DNA from: Corynebacterium faecale | GTDB taxonomy: Bacteria; Actinomycetota; Actinomycetes; Mycobacteriales; Mycobacteriaceae | Direction: 5' to 3' | NCBI RefSeq assembly: GCF_030408735.1 | Contig: NZ_CP047204.1 | Coordinates: 2,418,001 to 2,482,000 of the forward strand | Length of the DNA: 64,000 bases | Shown: in pieces, positions 29,558 to 38,849 of the stretch | How the letters are laid out: every line of letters starts with the position of its first letter | Numbering within the stretch: position 1 is the stretch's first letter | Translations under genes and position numbers: made by a program | Notes under the pieces: generated by a model | Databases searched by the model: none | Told to the model about the DNA's origin: nothing | What the model saw: the letters and a program-made list of their open reading frames with translations, nothing else

Positions 29558-30316
29558 ATGCGTATTGCATACAGACAGCAACTCGACCAGTTTGCACATG
29601 ACCTGATTATCCTGTGCGACCTCACCAGGGACACCATGGCGAAGGCATCGGATGCCCTCCTTCGCTCCTCTCTGGCGTCCGCGGAAGATGCCCTGTCCAA
29701 TGCCGACCAGCTGGAGGAGATCCGCTTACGCTGTGAGGTGCAGGCGGTGGAGCTCCTCGCACTGGAAACCCCTCTGGCCCGCGATCTGCGCCAGGTGGTC
29801 TCCTCCATCTATATCGTTGAGGACTTCAGTCGCATGGGTGCGCTCGGAATGCATGTGGCCAACGCGGCCCGGCGCCGTCACCCGGAACCTGTGGTACCTG
29901 CCGAATTCCAGGGGTATATTCAGGAGCTGGCTCGCTTAGTGGATGAGATGACGGACAAGATCCGTCAGATACTCATCAACCCGAACGCAGACATCGCTCT
30001 TGACCTCGCCTCCGATGATGACGCCGTGGATGATCTCCACCACCACCTCATGCGGATCCTCACCGCGCGGCCGTGGAAATACAGCGCACGCAACGCGGTG
30101 GACCTGGCCCTGTTATCGCGTTTCTATGAGCGTTTCGCTGACCACACGGTGAATGTGGCTGCCCGCATTGTTTATCTCTCCAGCGGCCTCCAACCCAAGG
30201 AGTACATGCGCAAGCGCAAGCACGATGAGATCGAGGCCGATGTGGAACGCCGCTGGATGGAGTTGGAACGCCAGTTCAGCAGCCGCCAGATCAACCCCGG
30301 CACGCAGGGCCACTAA
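29558..30316 (+). CDS. phoU: Phosphate transport regulator PhoU
   Basis: Dimetallic helical protein that curbs Pho signalling and Pst transport. 252 aa with two PhoU repeats: MRIAYRQQLDQFAHDLIILC start, then DLRQVVSSIYIVEDFSRMG, and in the second repeat ALLSRFYERFADHTVNVAARI, the E/DxxxD metal motif. No ribosome-binding site; TATAGT (29545-29550) lies 7 nt before the ATG, so it is probably leaderless. It is separated from the pst operon by a P450 gene on the other strand, with which it shares the stop tetranucleotide CTAA (30313-30316). Confidence 0.93.
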   Translation: MRIAYRQQLDQFAHDLIILCDLTRDTMAKASDALLRSSLASAEDALSNADQLEEIRLRCEVQAVELLALETPLARDLRQVVSSIYIVEDFSRMGALGMHVANAARRRHPEPVVPAEFQGYIQELARLVDEMTDKIRQILINPNADIALDLASDDDAVDDLHHHLMRILTARPWKYSARNAVDLALLSRFYERFADHTVNVAARIVYLSSGLQPKEYMRKRKHDEIEADVERRWMELERQFSSRQINPGTQGH

Positions 30317-31455
30317 CGTCGCGTCAGCTCCACAGGCACGGAGATATATCCGCCCAACGGGTAGGTGGCACGCACGGCCCCAGCAACCGTCGGAGTGACC
30401 ACCCATGTCTGGACGAGCGCCCGGGTAAAAGCGCGCAGTTCCGCCATGGAGAGATCCCGTCCGGGGCATTCATGTGGGCCGGCACCCCAGACAAGATTCC
30501 GTGCCAGATGATACGGCTCGAAGGCATCAGGATCACTGAAGGCGCGTTCATCACGGTTGGCGGAGGTCCAGTTGATGTTAACCTGCTCCCCCTCCCCGAT
30601 ATCCTGGCCGGCAAGTGTCACCGGACAGGTGGCCACCCGGCGGTTACTCACGAAAGGGCTGTCCATTCGCAGAAACTCATCGATCATGGCCTCCAGCTCA
30701 AGGTCAGAGACTCCCCCGTGAATACGTTCCTGCACCGCGGGGTTCTCCGCCAGGCCCTGCACCACCACACCGATGCACAGCGCCATGGAACTCAGGTCAC
30801 CGCCGGTCCAGTTGCGCAGGATCGATACGATCTCCCCGAACTCCAGGCGCCGCCCCAGCGAGGTATCGTGCACCAACCGGGCTGTCACGTCCTGGATCGA
30901 CTCATCTGCCAAACGGGGTTCCACCACCTCACGGATGATCTCATCGAATTCCTCCGCCACTGCGGTGGTCTGCGCAAGGTCCTCCGGAGAAGCTGCATTG
31001 TTGCTGCGCACCCAGGCCACCAACCGCTCCTCCAGCTCCTGTGGCCACCCCAGCCAGCCGGTCATGGCACGTACTGAGAAGGTGGCACCGAGTTCAATCG
31101 CATCCGCTTGATGCGTCACCACATCTTCCTCACCCCACCGGAGAGTCTCGGAAGCTATATCAATGAACATGGGGTTGAGCTCCGCCACGATGGTGGGCGT
31201 GAGATAACGGTCGATCAGTGAGCGGAACTGCCAGTGTTCGAGCCCGTCGAGGCCATTGGGCAGCTGTAGGAATCGCGAGACTGCTGAAGAGAACACCTGG
31301 GGGTTCCGGGCCACCGCCTGGGCCTCTGCATGCCCCAGGACTGTCCAGGTGCCATCCAAACGGGCGACGGGGCCCTGCCTGCGTGCCTTATCGGTCACTG
31401 CCCGTGGTTCCGCCCCCTGCAAGCTGTAGTCATCCCGCAAATTTTCATCCCGCAT
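30313..31455 (-). CDS. Cytochrome P450
   Basis: A 380-aa soluble bacterial P450. The heme motif is NLVWGAGPHECPGRDLSMAE; the ExxR-like K-helix region lies before it (EAMIDEFLRMDSPFVSNRR), and the I-helix part is LRNWTGGDLSSMALCIGVVV, where the usual acid-Thr pair is replaced by Asp-Leu-Ser, so oxygen activation may differ. The ATG at 31455 has GGAGG 5 nt upstream; ATGs at 31470 and 31512 are also in frame. No ferredoxin or reductase gene is near. It resembles plant-style orphan actinobacterial P450s of unknown substrate. It sits between phoU and pstB, an unexpected place, which suggests insertion into a conserved Pho block. Confidence 0.85.
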   Translation of the reverse strand: MRDENLRDDYSLQGAEPRAVTDKARRQGPVARLDGTWTVLGHAEAQAVARNPQVFSSAVSRFLQLPNGLDGLEHWQFRSLIDRYLTPTIVAELNPMFIDIASETLRWGEEDVVTHQADAIELGATFSVRAMTGWLGWPQELEERLVAWVRSNNAASPEDLAQTTAVAEEFDEIIREVVEPRLADESIQDVTARLVHDTSLGRRLEFGEIVSILRNWTGGDLSSMALCIGVVVQGLAENPAVQERIHGGVSDLELEAMIDEFLRMDSPFVSNRRVATCPVTLAGQDIGEGEQVNINWTSANRDERAFSDPDAFEPYHLARNLVWGAGPHECPGRDLSMAELRAFTRALVQTWVVTPTVAGAVRATYPLGGYISVPVELTRR

Positions 31456-31526
31456 TTCTTCCTCCGACATCGCCTGAAGAGTTGTGCCACCGATCCTAGC
31501 CCCAGAATCCATACCCCGTCATAGAA

Positions 31527-31563
31527 GAAGGACCGCTGTGCACAGTGCGCACAGCGGTCCTTC
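31527..31563 (-). terminator. Terminator of the pst operon
   Basis: GAAGGACCGCTGTGC (31527-31541) and GCACAGCGGTCCTTC (31549-31563) form a perfect 15-bp stem with a 7-nt loop; TTCTTCTATG follows on the minus strand. It lies 14 nt after the pstB stop. Confidence 0.85.
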
Positions 31564-31576
31564 ACCCAGAAGTGGA

Positions 31577-32350
31577 CTATCCGAAACGACCGGAGATGTA
31601 GTCCTCGGTCTCCTTGTTGTCAGGGTTCTCGAAGATCTTCTTGGTTGGTCCCAGCTCCACCAGGCGGCCCGGCTTGCCGGTTGCCTCGAGGGAGTAGAAC
31701 GCGGTCTGATCGGACACACGTGCAGCCTGCTGCATGTTGTGGGTCACGATGACGATGGTGAAGTCTTCCTTCAGCTGGTGGATGAGGTCCTCCACAGCCA
31801 GGGTGGAAATCGGGTCCAGGGCGGAGCAGGGCTCATCCATGAGGAGCACCTCAGGCTCGACGGCGATTGCACGGGCGATGCACAGACGCTGCTGCTGACC
31901 ACCGGAGAGACCACCACCGGGCTTGTCCAGACGGTCCTTGACCTCTTCCCACAGGTTGGCGGAGCGCAGTGACTGCTCGGCAACCTCCTTGAGCTTCTTC
32001 TTGTTCTTCTCACCGGACAGACGCAGGCCGGCCACGACATTGTCCTCGATGGACATGGTGGGGAACGGGTTGGCCTTCTGGAAGACCATGCCGATGGTGT
32101 TGCGCACTGCTACCGGGTCGATCTTGGAGCCGTAGATGTTCTCACCGTCGAGGAGGATCTCACCCTCGACGTAGGCGCCCGGGATGACCTCGTGCATGCG
32201 GTTGATGGAACGCAGCACGGTGGACTTACCGCAACCGGATGGGCCGATGAAGGCGGTGACGGAACGCGCTGGAACATCCAGGTTGACGTTCTGGACGGCA
32301 TGGAAATCGCCGTAGTAGATGTTGACATCATTGAGCTTGAGCTTCGACAT
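31577..32350 (-). CDS. pstB: Phosphate ABC transporter ATP-binding protein
   Basis: ATPase of the high-affinity Pst phosphate importer. 257 aa: Walker [17 protein letters not shown] near 37, Q-loop VFQKANPFP, signature [16 protein letters not shown] near 150, Walker [14 protein letters not shown] and H-loop [15 protein letters not shown]. The ATG at 32350 ([19 protein letters not shown]) is the family start; the upstream open frame runs into pstA and is not coding. Last gene of pstS-pstC-pstA-pstB, 44 bp after pstA. Confidence 0.96.
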   Translation of the reverse strand: MSKLKLNDVNIYYGDFHAVQNVNLDVPARSVTAFIGPSGCGKSTVLRSINRMHEVIPGAYVEGEILLDGENIYGSKIDPVAVRNTIGMVFQKANPFPTMSIEDNVVAGLRLSGEKNKKKLKEVAEQSLRSANLWEEVKDRLDKPGGGLSGGQQQRLCIARAIAVEPEVLLMDEPCSALDPISTLAVEDLIHQLKEDFTIVIVTHNMQQAARVSDQTAFYSLEATGKPGRLVELGPTKKIFENPDNKETEDYISGRFG

Positions 32351-32394
32351 CGCTGGGTTTTCTCCTGAAAGGGTGTTGCGTGGAATGTGTGGGA

Positions 32395-33327
32395 CTACTG
32401 CTTGACTGAGAACTTGGCTGAAATCAGACGGGCGCCGATGTTGAGTACCGCGATGATGATGACCAGGGTGAGGGCTGCGCCCCACAGCTTGTCCAGGGTT
32501 CCCGGTGAGGTACCGGCCTTGTACATATCGAGCATCATCAGTGGCAGTGAGGATTGTGGGCCTTCAGCAGGGTTCCAGTTGATGGCCTGGGTGGAACCCA
32601 CCAGGACCAGAACAGGTGCGGACTCACCCATGATGCGGGCGATGGCCAGCATGACACCGGTGACGATTCCGGAGAGGGCGGTTGGCAGAACGATCTTGGC
32701 GATGGTCTTCCACTTGGGCACACCCAGTGCATAGGAGGCTTCACGGAGATCGTGGGGAACCACGCGCAGCATTTCCTCGGTGTTTCGGATGATCACCGGA
32801 ACCATGAGGATGATCAGTGAGAGGGCGACGGCGAGGCCGGAGCGGCTGAAGCCGAACAGCACGATCCACATGGAGTAGATGAACAGTGCGGCGACGATGG
32901 ATGGGACACCGGTGAGGATGTCCACCATGAAGGTGGTGATGCGGCCGAGGCGGTTACCGTTGGAGTATTCCACCAGGTAGATGGCGGTGAAAATGCCGAT
33001 CGGGATGGAAAAGACCGAGGTGATCAGCGCCTGAACCAGGGTGCCGATGATGGCGTGGAGAGCACCGCCACCGGGGAGCTGGAGGAGGACACCCTGCTGG
33101 GAGGTGGTCCACCAGTCAGCGGTGAGGATCGGGCCCAGGCCCCTTGAGATCACTGTCCACAGAACCCAGACGAGTGGGATGGCGGCGATGAACATCGCCA
33201 GGTAGATCAGGACGGTGACAAAGACATCGACGCCCTTGCGGCGGCTGGAGATATCGGTGAATGCGGAGCTGTTCTTGAGCTGCTCATCCATGCGCGGTGT
33301 GTCAACTGCGGAAATGTTGTTAGTCAT
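32395..33327 (-). CDS. pstA: Phosphate ABC transporter permease PstA
   Basis: Integral membrane subunit, 310 aa with about six helices (first [20 protein letters not shown]) and the ABC-coupling EAA loop [20 protein letters not shown]. The ATG at 33327 ([13 protein letters not shown]) follows GAAGGG by 11 nt and lies 16 nt after the pstC stop; an in-frame extension to 33381 would overlap pstC and is not supported. Confidence 0.95.
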   Translation of the reverse strand: MTNNISAVDTPRMDEQLKNSSAFTDISSRRKGVDVFVTVLIYLAMFIAAIPLVWVLWTVISRGLGPILTADWWTTSQQGVLLQLPGGGALHAIIGTLVQALITSVFSIPIGIFTAIYLVEYSNGNRLGRITTFMVDILTGVPSIVAALFIYSMWIVLFGFSRSGLAVALSLIILMVPVIIRNTEEMLRVVPHDLREASYALGVPKWKTIAKIVLPTALSGIVTGVMLAIARIMGESAPVLVLVGSTQAINWNPAEGPQSSLPLMMLDMYKAGTSPGTLDKLWGAALTLVIIIAVLNIGARLISAKFSVKQ

Positions 33328-33343
33328 TGTGTTGTAGACCCTT

Positions 33344-34411
33344 CTATTTTCCACGGTTAACCATGCCGCGGGCAGCAGCATTGACGATGAAGGTCAACAG
33401 GAAGAGGACCAGGCCGGCTGCGATGTACGCGCCTGCCCGGGTGTCGTCGTTGAACTCGGCGGCAGCGTTGGCGATTGCGGTTGCGAAGGTGGTGCCACCG
33501 TCGAACAGTGAGAATCGGAACGCGGAGGATGGGGAGACAACCATGTACAAAGCCATGGTCTCACCCAGTGCGCGACCCAGTCCGAGCATGGCGCCGGAGA
33601 TATAGCCGGACATGCCGAATGGGAGGACGGTCATGCGCACAACTTCCCAACGGGTGGCACCGAGCGCGAGAGCCGCCTCGACGTGTCCCTTGGGGGTCTG
33701 GACGAACACTTCACGTGCGGTTGCGGCGATGATCGGAAGGATCATCACGGCGAGGACAACGCCACCGGTGAGCATATTGCGGCCCGTGGCAAAGGCTGGG
33801 GAGTTGGCATAGGTGGTGAACAGGAAGAATCCGCCACCCCAGCTCTCCAGCCAGATGTAGAAGTTACTCAGCGCCGGGCCGAGCACCTGCCAGCCCCAGA
33901 GACCGTAGACGATCGATGGAACCGCGGCCAGCATGTCCACCATGTAGCCCAGTGGTTTAACCAGGCGCTTCGGCGCATAGTTGGAGAGGAAGATTGCGAT
34001 GCCGAGGGCGATCGGCATGGCGATGAGGAGAGCTACCACCGAGATCAGCAGGGTGGCGGCCAGAAGGTTCGGGATACCGAAATACATCGCCTGGATATCG
34101 GTGGTGTTCCACGCACCGGTATAGGTGAAGAAGCCGAGGATACCTTCAGCGTTGTTGGAAAGAGCAGGAACTGCGCGCCAGATAAGGAACGCACCAATGG
34201 CCGCGATCAATACCGTGATGATTGCCGCAGATGCGGTGGACAACCACTCAAAGATGCGGTCGCCGGGTCGTTTCACACCTCCAGAGCCGTCGGCAGAGCT
34301 ATCCTTACCGGGCTTTGGCTGTGCAGTATTGCCGATGGTTGCCACTGGGTGAGTCTGAGCGTGGAGCGGATCCAGCTCCTGCTTCTCAGTGACTGACTCA
34401 TTTCGGGCCAT
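33344..34411 (-). CDS. pstC: Phosphate ABC transporter permease PstC
   Basis: Partner permease of PstA, 355 aa. A hydrophilic N-terminal tail (1-50, with KPGKDSSADGSGG) precedes six helices, and the EAA loop is EAALALGATRWEVVRMTVLP. The ATG at 34411 has AAGGA about 12 nt upstream. It is 125 bp after pstS with a stem-loop in between. Confidence 0.95.
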   Translation of the reverse strand: MARNESVTEKQELDPLHAQTHPVATIGNTAQPKPGKDSSADGSGGVKRPGDRIFEWLSTASAAIITVLIAAIGAFLIWRAVPALSNNAEGILGFFTYTGAWNTTDIQAMYFGIPNLLAATLLISVVALLIAMPIALGIAIFLSNYAPKRLVKPLGYMVDMLAAVPSIVYGLWGWQVLGPALSNFYIWLESWGGGFFLFTTYANSPAFATGRNMLTGGVVLAVMILPIIAATAREVFVQTPKGHVEAALALGATRWEVVRMTVLPFGMSGYISGAMLGLGRALGETMALYMVVSPSSAFRFSLFDGGTTFATAIANAAAEFNDDTRAGAYIAAGLVLFLLTFIVNAAARGMVNRGK

Positions 34412-34461
34412 GATGGGTGTGATTCCTTAACTGACGGATATTCGCTTGAACATGCAGGGGT

Positions 34462-34512
34462 CCCCGCGGGCACTTCCGGCCGATGTTGAGTTCTTGGAAA
34501 GTGCCCGGGGGG
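34462..34512 (-). promoter_or_regulatory. Stem-loop between pstS and pstC
   Basis: GGGCACTTCC (34468-34477) pairs with GGAAAGTGCCC (34496-34506) with one bulge, extended by C- and G-runs (CCCC 34462-34465, GGGG 34507-34510). There is no U-tract, so it is more likely an mRNA-stabilising or partial-attenuation structure that raises PstS over the permeases, as in many binding-protein operons. Confidence 0.45.
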
Positions 34513-34536
34513 ATCATGTTGTGTGGTGGAGCGGTC

Positions 34537-35661
34537 TTACTGAATTGCTTCCACGGCGTCAACGAGACGCTCGTGGTGGGTTCCGGTGACCGGGATGTAG
34601 CCGAGGCTCTCGAGCGTGTCATCCTGGGAATCCAGGGCGACGGTCAGGAAGTCCTTGACCTGGTCGCGGGTGGTGTCATCGTAGCCTGCGGAGCAGACGA
34701 CCTCGTAGGTGGTCAGAACCAGTGGGTAGGAACCATCGGTGTCAGAAGCGAACAGGGCGTCGGTGTCGACGACCATGTTGTGACCCTCGGTGAGGAACTC
34801 CAGGGCGTCCAGAGCGACACCGACGGACTCAGCGTTCAGCTCAACCGGGCCGTTGCCGAAGTCGAGGTTTGCAACGCCGAGACCCTGCTGGGTTGCGAAG
34901 CCGGCCTCAACGTAGGTGATGCCACCCTCGACTGCGGTGACCTGGGAAGCGACACCGTTGGAGCCGTTGGCGCCCTCGCCGACCTCAGATGGGAAGACCT
35001 GACCGGTGGTGTCCCACAGGTCCGGCTCAGCTGCGGTCAGGAACTTCTGGAAGTTATCGGTGGTGCCGGACTCATCGGAGCGGTAGACAACGCGGATGTC
35101 CATGTCCGGGAGCTCAACGCCGTCATTTTCAGCAGCGATGGCGTCATCGTTCCAGTTGGTGATCTCGCCCTTGAAGATCTCCGCAACGGTGGCGATGGAC
35201 AGGTTCAGGGTGTCAACGCCAGGGAGGTTGTAGGCGATGGCGACCGGACCGATAACGAATGGCAGGTGCCATGCTTCGTTGCCATCGCAACGATCCATTG
35301 CCTCTGCAGCCTGCTCATCATCCATTGGGGAATCGGAGCCACCGAAGGCAACCTGGCCACCGACGAAGTTACGACGGCCGGAACCGGAACCGGAAGCGGT
35401 GTAGGCGAGGGATGCACCCTCAACGGTCTCGGAGTACTGGATGCCGAAGTAATCCATGGCAGACTGCTGGGAGGAAGCACCCTCACCGACAAGCTGGCCG
35501 GTGGCGCCGGTCAGGCCTTCAGCGGAAGCGCCAGTGGTGGTCTCGCCACCGTTGCCGTTATCGGTGGTGGTGTCCTCGGAATCGCCACAGGCGACGAGGG
35601 CGAAGGAGCTGACAGCCACGGCGCCAACGAGGGCAGCAGAGCGCTTGAAGTTGAGGTTCAC
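34537..35661 (-). CDS. pstS: Phosphate-binding lipoprotein PstS
   Basis: Surface-anchored binding protein of the Pst importer, 374 aa. Signal and lipobox: NFKRSAALVGAVAVSSFALVAC, with the lipidated Cys near 24, then an acidic Thr/Gly-rich linker; phosphate-binding motifs include GEGASSQQSAMDYF, AFGGSDSPMDDEQA and YRSDESGTTDNFQKF. The GTG at 35661 has AAAGG 8 nt upstream and is the only start that gives a normal signal peptide; the open frame to 35748 is leader. First gene of the pst operon. Confidence 0.94.
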   Translation of the reverse strand: MNLNFKRSAALVGAVAVSSFALVACGDSEDTTTDNGNGGETTTGASAEGLTGATGQLVGEGASSQQSAMDYFGIQYSETVEGASLAYTASGSGSGRRNFVGGQVAFGGSDSPMDDEQAAEAMDRCDGNEAWHLPFVIGPVAIAYNLPGVDTLNLSIATVAEIFKGEITNWNDDAIAAENDGVELPDMDIRVVYRSDESGTTDNFQKFLTAAEPDLWDTTGQVFPSEVGEGANGSNGVASQVTAVEGGITYVEAGFATQQGLGVANLDFGNGPVELNAESVGVALDALEFLTEGHNMVVDTDALFASDTDGSYPLVLTTYEVVCSAGYDDTTRDQVKDFLTVALDSQDDTLESLGYIPVTGTHHERLVDAVEAIQ

Positions 35662-36017
35662 AGGGAAGCCTTTCCGGTGTTTTGAATACATCGTCAGAGC
35701 AACCCTGAACATGATTCTGGGGCCAGTGGTGACCCCGGGGTTGCTCACACCGTAAGAACCTAAGGGCTGGAAATGACCAACTAAGGCCGATCCGGTTAAC
35801 GGAAAGTGAACTTAGGGCTATCTTTTGGATAATTAATTCACACTAACCTCTCAATGTCCCCCAAAGGCGACCCGCGTCACTAAATTGGAATGGTCGGCAC
35901 CGTCAAACCCATAACCCTTCCCTTAAATGGGGGTACCCTGCGCCACTTGATGGAAGGGCGCAAGGGTGATTCCCAGACTGAACCCAGCTTTCCACCATGC
36001 AATAACCATCACGTCAA
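35662..36017 (-). promoter_or_regulatory. pstS promoter region with PHO-like box
   Basis: 356 bp without a gene. On the minus strand GTTCACT (35805-35811) and GTTAACC (35794-35800) are direct repeats with an 11-bp period, the layout of PHO boxes bound by OmpR-type PhoP/PhoR regulators. TAGGTT (35757-35762) lies about 30 bp downstream and could be the -10, giving a start near 35750 and a leader of about 90 nt. An AT-rich stretch (35830-35850) lies upstream. PhoR control of pstSCAB is established in C. glutamicum; the exact site here is inferred. Confidence 0.5.
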
Positions 36018-36893
36018 CTACTGCTTTTCATAGACCACGTGCCTTTCGGCAACATCGAACCCGAGCTTTTCATACGCTGCCACAGCAGGTTCATTATCGG
36101 CCTCCACATAGAGAATCACCCGGCGCGCCCCCTCCTGGTACATGTGGCGCAGGCCGAGGCGGACAAGCGGATCTCCGAGGCCCCTGCCCCGGTAGTCTCC
36201 GGCGAGACCCACCACGTAGATCTCCTGCAATTCGACGGAGTGCTTCTTCACCCAGTGGAATCCCGCCAGTTCCTCCCCGTCCCAGAGGAACAACACATCC
36301 GATTCCTTGAACCAGGATGCCTTCTGAGCCCTGCCCAGACGCGCTCTATCCCAGCCTCCCTGTTCCGGATGCCAGTGGAAGGCCTCATTGTTGGCCTGCA
36401 GCCACTTCTCCTCCACCTCATCCCGTTCGCCCGGCGCGTTCTTCAGTGAGCTGTTGGTGATGCCCTCCGGGTTGCTGTATTTGGCTGCATCCGCGAGCGC
36501 GGGGTTCTCAATCGCCATCACGAGGAGTTCGCGTGTCTTCTTCATCCCCAGCGTGGAGGCGAGAGCCTGCGCAGCCGGGGTGTTGCCATGCGCCCAGACT
36601 CCGGGGGCCGGGAGGGCGTCGATAAGCATTGTGCCTATCCCCTGGCGGCGGTACGCCGGGTGCACAGCCAGCTCACCGGTGTCGTCGTCCGTGGCTGCGA
36701 GGCCGACGATCTTGTCATCCACGGTGACCGTGTGATGGGTGTGTCCGAGGCCGGGTTCCGCGAGACCGCGGACGAACTGCTCGGAGAGGGCCTCCACGCC
36801 GTCGACGGCCTTGACTTCCTTCAGCATGATGAGCGCCTGCTCGCGGAGGTCGCGGTAATTGTAGAGGTTGAGGGTGGTGATCGAAGGGTTCAT
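36018..36893 (-). CDS. mshD: Mycothiol synthase (acetyltransferase)
   Basis: Acetylates Cys-GlcN-Ins with acetyl-CoA, the last step of mycothiol synthesis. 291 aa with two GNAT domains: the first degenerate with LAVHPAYRRQGIGTMLIDAL near 85, the second with EIYVVGLAGDYRGRGLGDPL near 225 and DNEPAVAAYEKLGF near 270. The ATG at 36893 has TACGCT 7 nt upstream, consistent with a leaderless mRNA; a GTG at 36911 is an alternative. It sits upstream of pstS on the same strand, and mshD is also near pst genes in mycobacteria. Confidence 0.92.
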   Translation of the reverse strand: MNPSITTLNLYNYRDLREQALIMLKEVKAVDGVEALSEQFVRGLAEPGLGHTHHTVTVDDKIVGLAATDDDTGELAVHPAYRRQGIGTMLIDALPAPGVWAHGNTPAAQALASTLGMKKTRELLVMAIENPALADAAKYSNPEGITNSSLKNAPGERDEVEEKWLQANNEAFHWHPEQGGWDRARLGRAQKASWFKESDVLFLWDGEELAGFHWVKKHSVELQEIYVVGLAGDYRGRGLGDPLVRLGLRHMYQEGARRVILYVEADNEPAVAAYEKLGFDVAERHVVYEKQ

Positions 36894-36953
36894 GCGCACC
36901 AGCGTAGCCACTCACTTCCCTGTTCTGCAGGTGGTTACGGTAAAGATATAGGG

Positions 36954-37736
36954 GTGCAGACCCCACGGAGCAGACTCTTCAGAACCATCGCTGTCCTTCT
37001 CATTGTGATCACAGTGATCGGCGCCGGGTTCTGGCTCGTGGACTCATCGCTGGCCGCGCGCGCCGAGCGCAATATCTCCCGTGCCGTGGCGGAATCGGCG
37101 AATCTTGAGGAGGAGCCCGCGGTCTATGCCGGTAGCTCCATTTACACTGCGGCCCTGATTTCCGGCGAGCTCGGTCACGTGAGCGTGAACATGCTGGATG
37201 TCCCCGTTCCCGGTGTGGGTGTGGTCAACGCGCGCACCGAGGTGCAGAACGTTGAGGTGACCCGCGAGCAGGTGCTCTCCGGTGACCTGACCGGTGCACG
37301 CGCGGAGCTGTTCACCCGCACGCTGCGCATGGATGGTGTGGCGCTCGGCTCTCACCTGGGCATGACCGACCTGGACATCTCCCACCCCACCGATATCTCA
37401 CCGTCAGGTGGCATGGCCAGCGAGGCCCAGCTCACCGGAACCCCGGAGGGGTTCGAGGACCCGGTGAGCGTGGTGGTCACCCTCCGCCTGGTCGGCTCGG
37501 AGTTCCAGATGGTTCCGGTGACGCTTATCGACGCCCACCCCGACCTCACGCTCGACGATGTGGCATCCGATTTCTCCTGGCGCGTGGACACCCGCACCCT
37601 CCCCCTGGCTGACCGCGCCCTGGCTGCCTACCTGTCGGGAGGATCCATCCACTTTCAATCCGAGGCCCGCAATGTGGAGATCACCATGCGTGCACTCTCC
37701 CCATTGGCCGCCCCGGAGGAGGACAGCGCCGATTAG
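36954..37736 (+). CDS. DUF2993 (LmeA-like) envelope protein
   Basis: A 260-aa protein with an N-terminal membrane anchor or signal (VQTPRSRLFRTIAVLLIVIT then VIGAGFWLV) and a DUF2993 domain, the family of mycobacterial LmeA, a periplasmic phospholipid-binding protein needed for lipoglycan maturation. Visible marks are RAERNISRAVAESANLEEEP and the repeated beta pattern VTREQVLSGDLTGARAELFT. The GTG at 36954 lies 7 nt after TAAAGA (36941-36946), so it is probably leaderless. It is divergent from mshD and shares the stop tetranucleotide TTAG with the lipid kinase gene. Confidence 0.8.
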   Translation: MQTPRSRLFRTIAVLLIVITVIGAGFWLVDSSLAARAERNISRAVAESANLEEEPAVYAGSSIYTAALISGELGHVSVNMLDVPVPGVGVVNARTEVQNVEVTREQVLSGDLTGARAELFTRTLRMDGVALGSHLGMTDLDISHPTDISPSGGMASEAQLTGTPEGFEDPVSVVVTLRLVGSEFQMVPVTLIDAHPDLTLDDVASDFSWRVDTRTLPLADRALAAYLSGGSIHFQSEARNVEITMRALSPLAAPEEDSAD

Positions 37737-38809
37737 TTTCTGCGGATCCTGGTCCGCACGAAGTCACTGGCGTAGTTGAACACGTGGCGATGCCATGCCA
37801 TGGTCGGCGGATTGGGGTTCACCTTCGGTGCGAACACCTCAAAGGCATCGGGGAGGGATTCCAGCAGCACATGGAGGTGCTCCCCCTCGTATTCGCCATC
37901 AACCTGGAAACGTTGAGGCTTCTGGCATGTCAGGGTGACCTTCTCCGCATTATCGAATTCGATGGTGCGTTTGGCCACCAGCTTCTCATACCGTTTGCCG
38001 TGCCCCACGCCGATGAGATGCATCAGGGCAGCCACCCCTCCGATGCCGCGGATGCTGGTCACCCCGAACAGACCCAGTCCCATGTCAAAAGAGTTGCGTG
38101 GGTTGGTCACCACCGGCAACGGACCCAGGAAGGTCCACGGGTTGGTGTTGGAGGCAAACATCATGGGGACGTTCCCATGTTCCAGGAGTTTCCCCTCGAC
38201 ATCCTCGGCCTGCACCGTGATGCGCGGGGGTTTGAACTGGGCGTTCATCCAGGCGCGGATGCTGATCTGCAGATAGAGCAGGGGGGACGCCACAAACCCC
38301 TTGGAACGGGCGCGCTCCACAAGCGCGATCACATCCGCATCGATGCCGAATCCCGCGTTGACGGCAAACCAACGGGCATCGTCATCATCGCCCTTCCAGG
38401 TACCAAGCGAAATGGTGCGACGGATATCCTTCCGGAGCAGTTCCACCAGTGTGTCAGCTGCTGCGAGGGTATCCGAGGGATACCCGAGCGCGCGGGCGAA
38501 CACGTTGGCGGAGCCGGTCGGAAGCACCGCCACGGCCGGGAGATCACGCCAGGAGGGGATCTCCCCCTCAGCATTCCCGAACAACCCGTTGATCACCTCG
38601 TTGACGGTTCCGTCCCCACCGGCGGGGATGATCACATCCACGTCCTTGCGCGTCAGTCCCGCAACCATCTCCTCGGCATGACCCCCGTAGTGCGTGAACC
38701 GGGCTTCCAGGGTGATCCCATCAGTAGCCAGCAGTTTGGGCACCACACGCCGAAAAAGCTCAGCGGTCTGGGTGGTCGACTCGGGATTAGCGATCAGAAG
38801 AACATGCAC
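37733..38809 (-). CDS. Diacylglycerol/lipid kinase family protein
   Basis: Lipid kinase of the DagK_cat fold, 358 aa. The nucleotide motif PAGGDGTVNEVINGL lies near 65, followed by the second loop LPTGSANVFARALGYP and a C-terminal beta-sandwich with QRFQVDGEYEGEH. It probably phosphorylates diacylglycerol or a related lipid at the inner membrane face. The GTG at 38809 lies 8 nt after TACGCT and is preferred; a TTG at 38818 adds three residues. It sits head-to-head with the nitrobindin gene (40-bp gap) and tail-to-tail with the DUF2993 gene. Confidence 0.87.
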   Translation of the reverse strand: MHVLLIANPESTTQTAELFRRVVPKLLATDGITLEARFTHYGGHAEEMVAGLTRKDVDVIIPAGGDGTVNEVINGLFGNAEGEIPSWRDLPAVAVLPTGSANVFARALGYPSDTLAAADTLVELLRKDIRRTISLGTWKGDDDDARWFAVNAGFGIDADVIALVERARSKGFVASPLLYLQISIRAWMNAQFKPPRITVQAEDVEGKLLEHGNVPMMFASNTNPWTFLGPLPVVTNPRNSFDMGLGLFGVTSIRGIGGVAALMHLIGVGHGKRYEKLVAKRTIEFDNAEKVTLTCQKPQRFQVDGEYEGEHLHVLLESLPDAFEVFAPKVNPNPPTMAWHRHVFNYASDFVRTRIRRN

Positions 38810-38849
38810 GTTGACCAAGCGTAGTGGCTAAACGCTAGTCTTGACTGTT

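Noticed and set aside
34483..35685. A 400-codon open frame opposite pstS
   Set aside because: Antisense shadow of pstS with a Gly/Val-rich product and no initiation signal.
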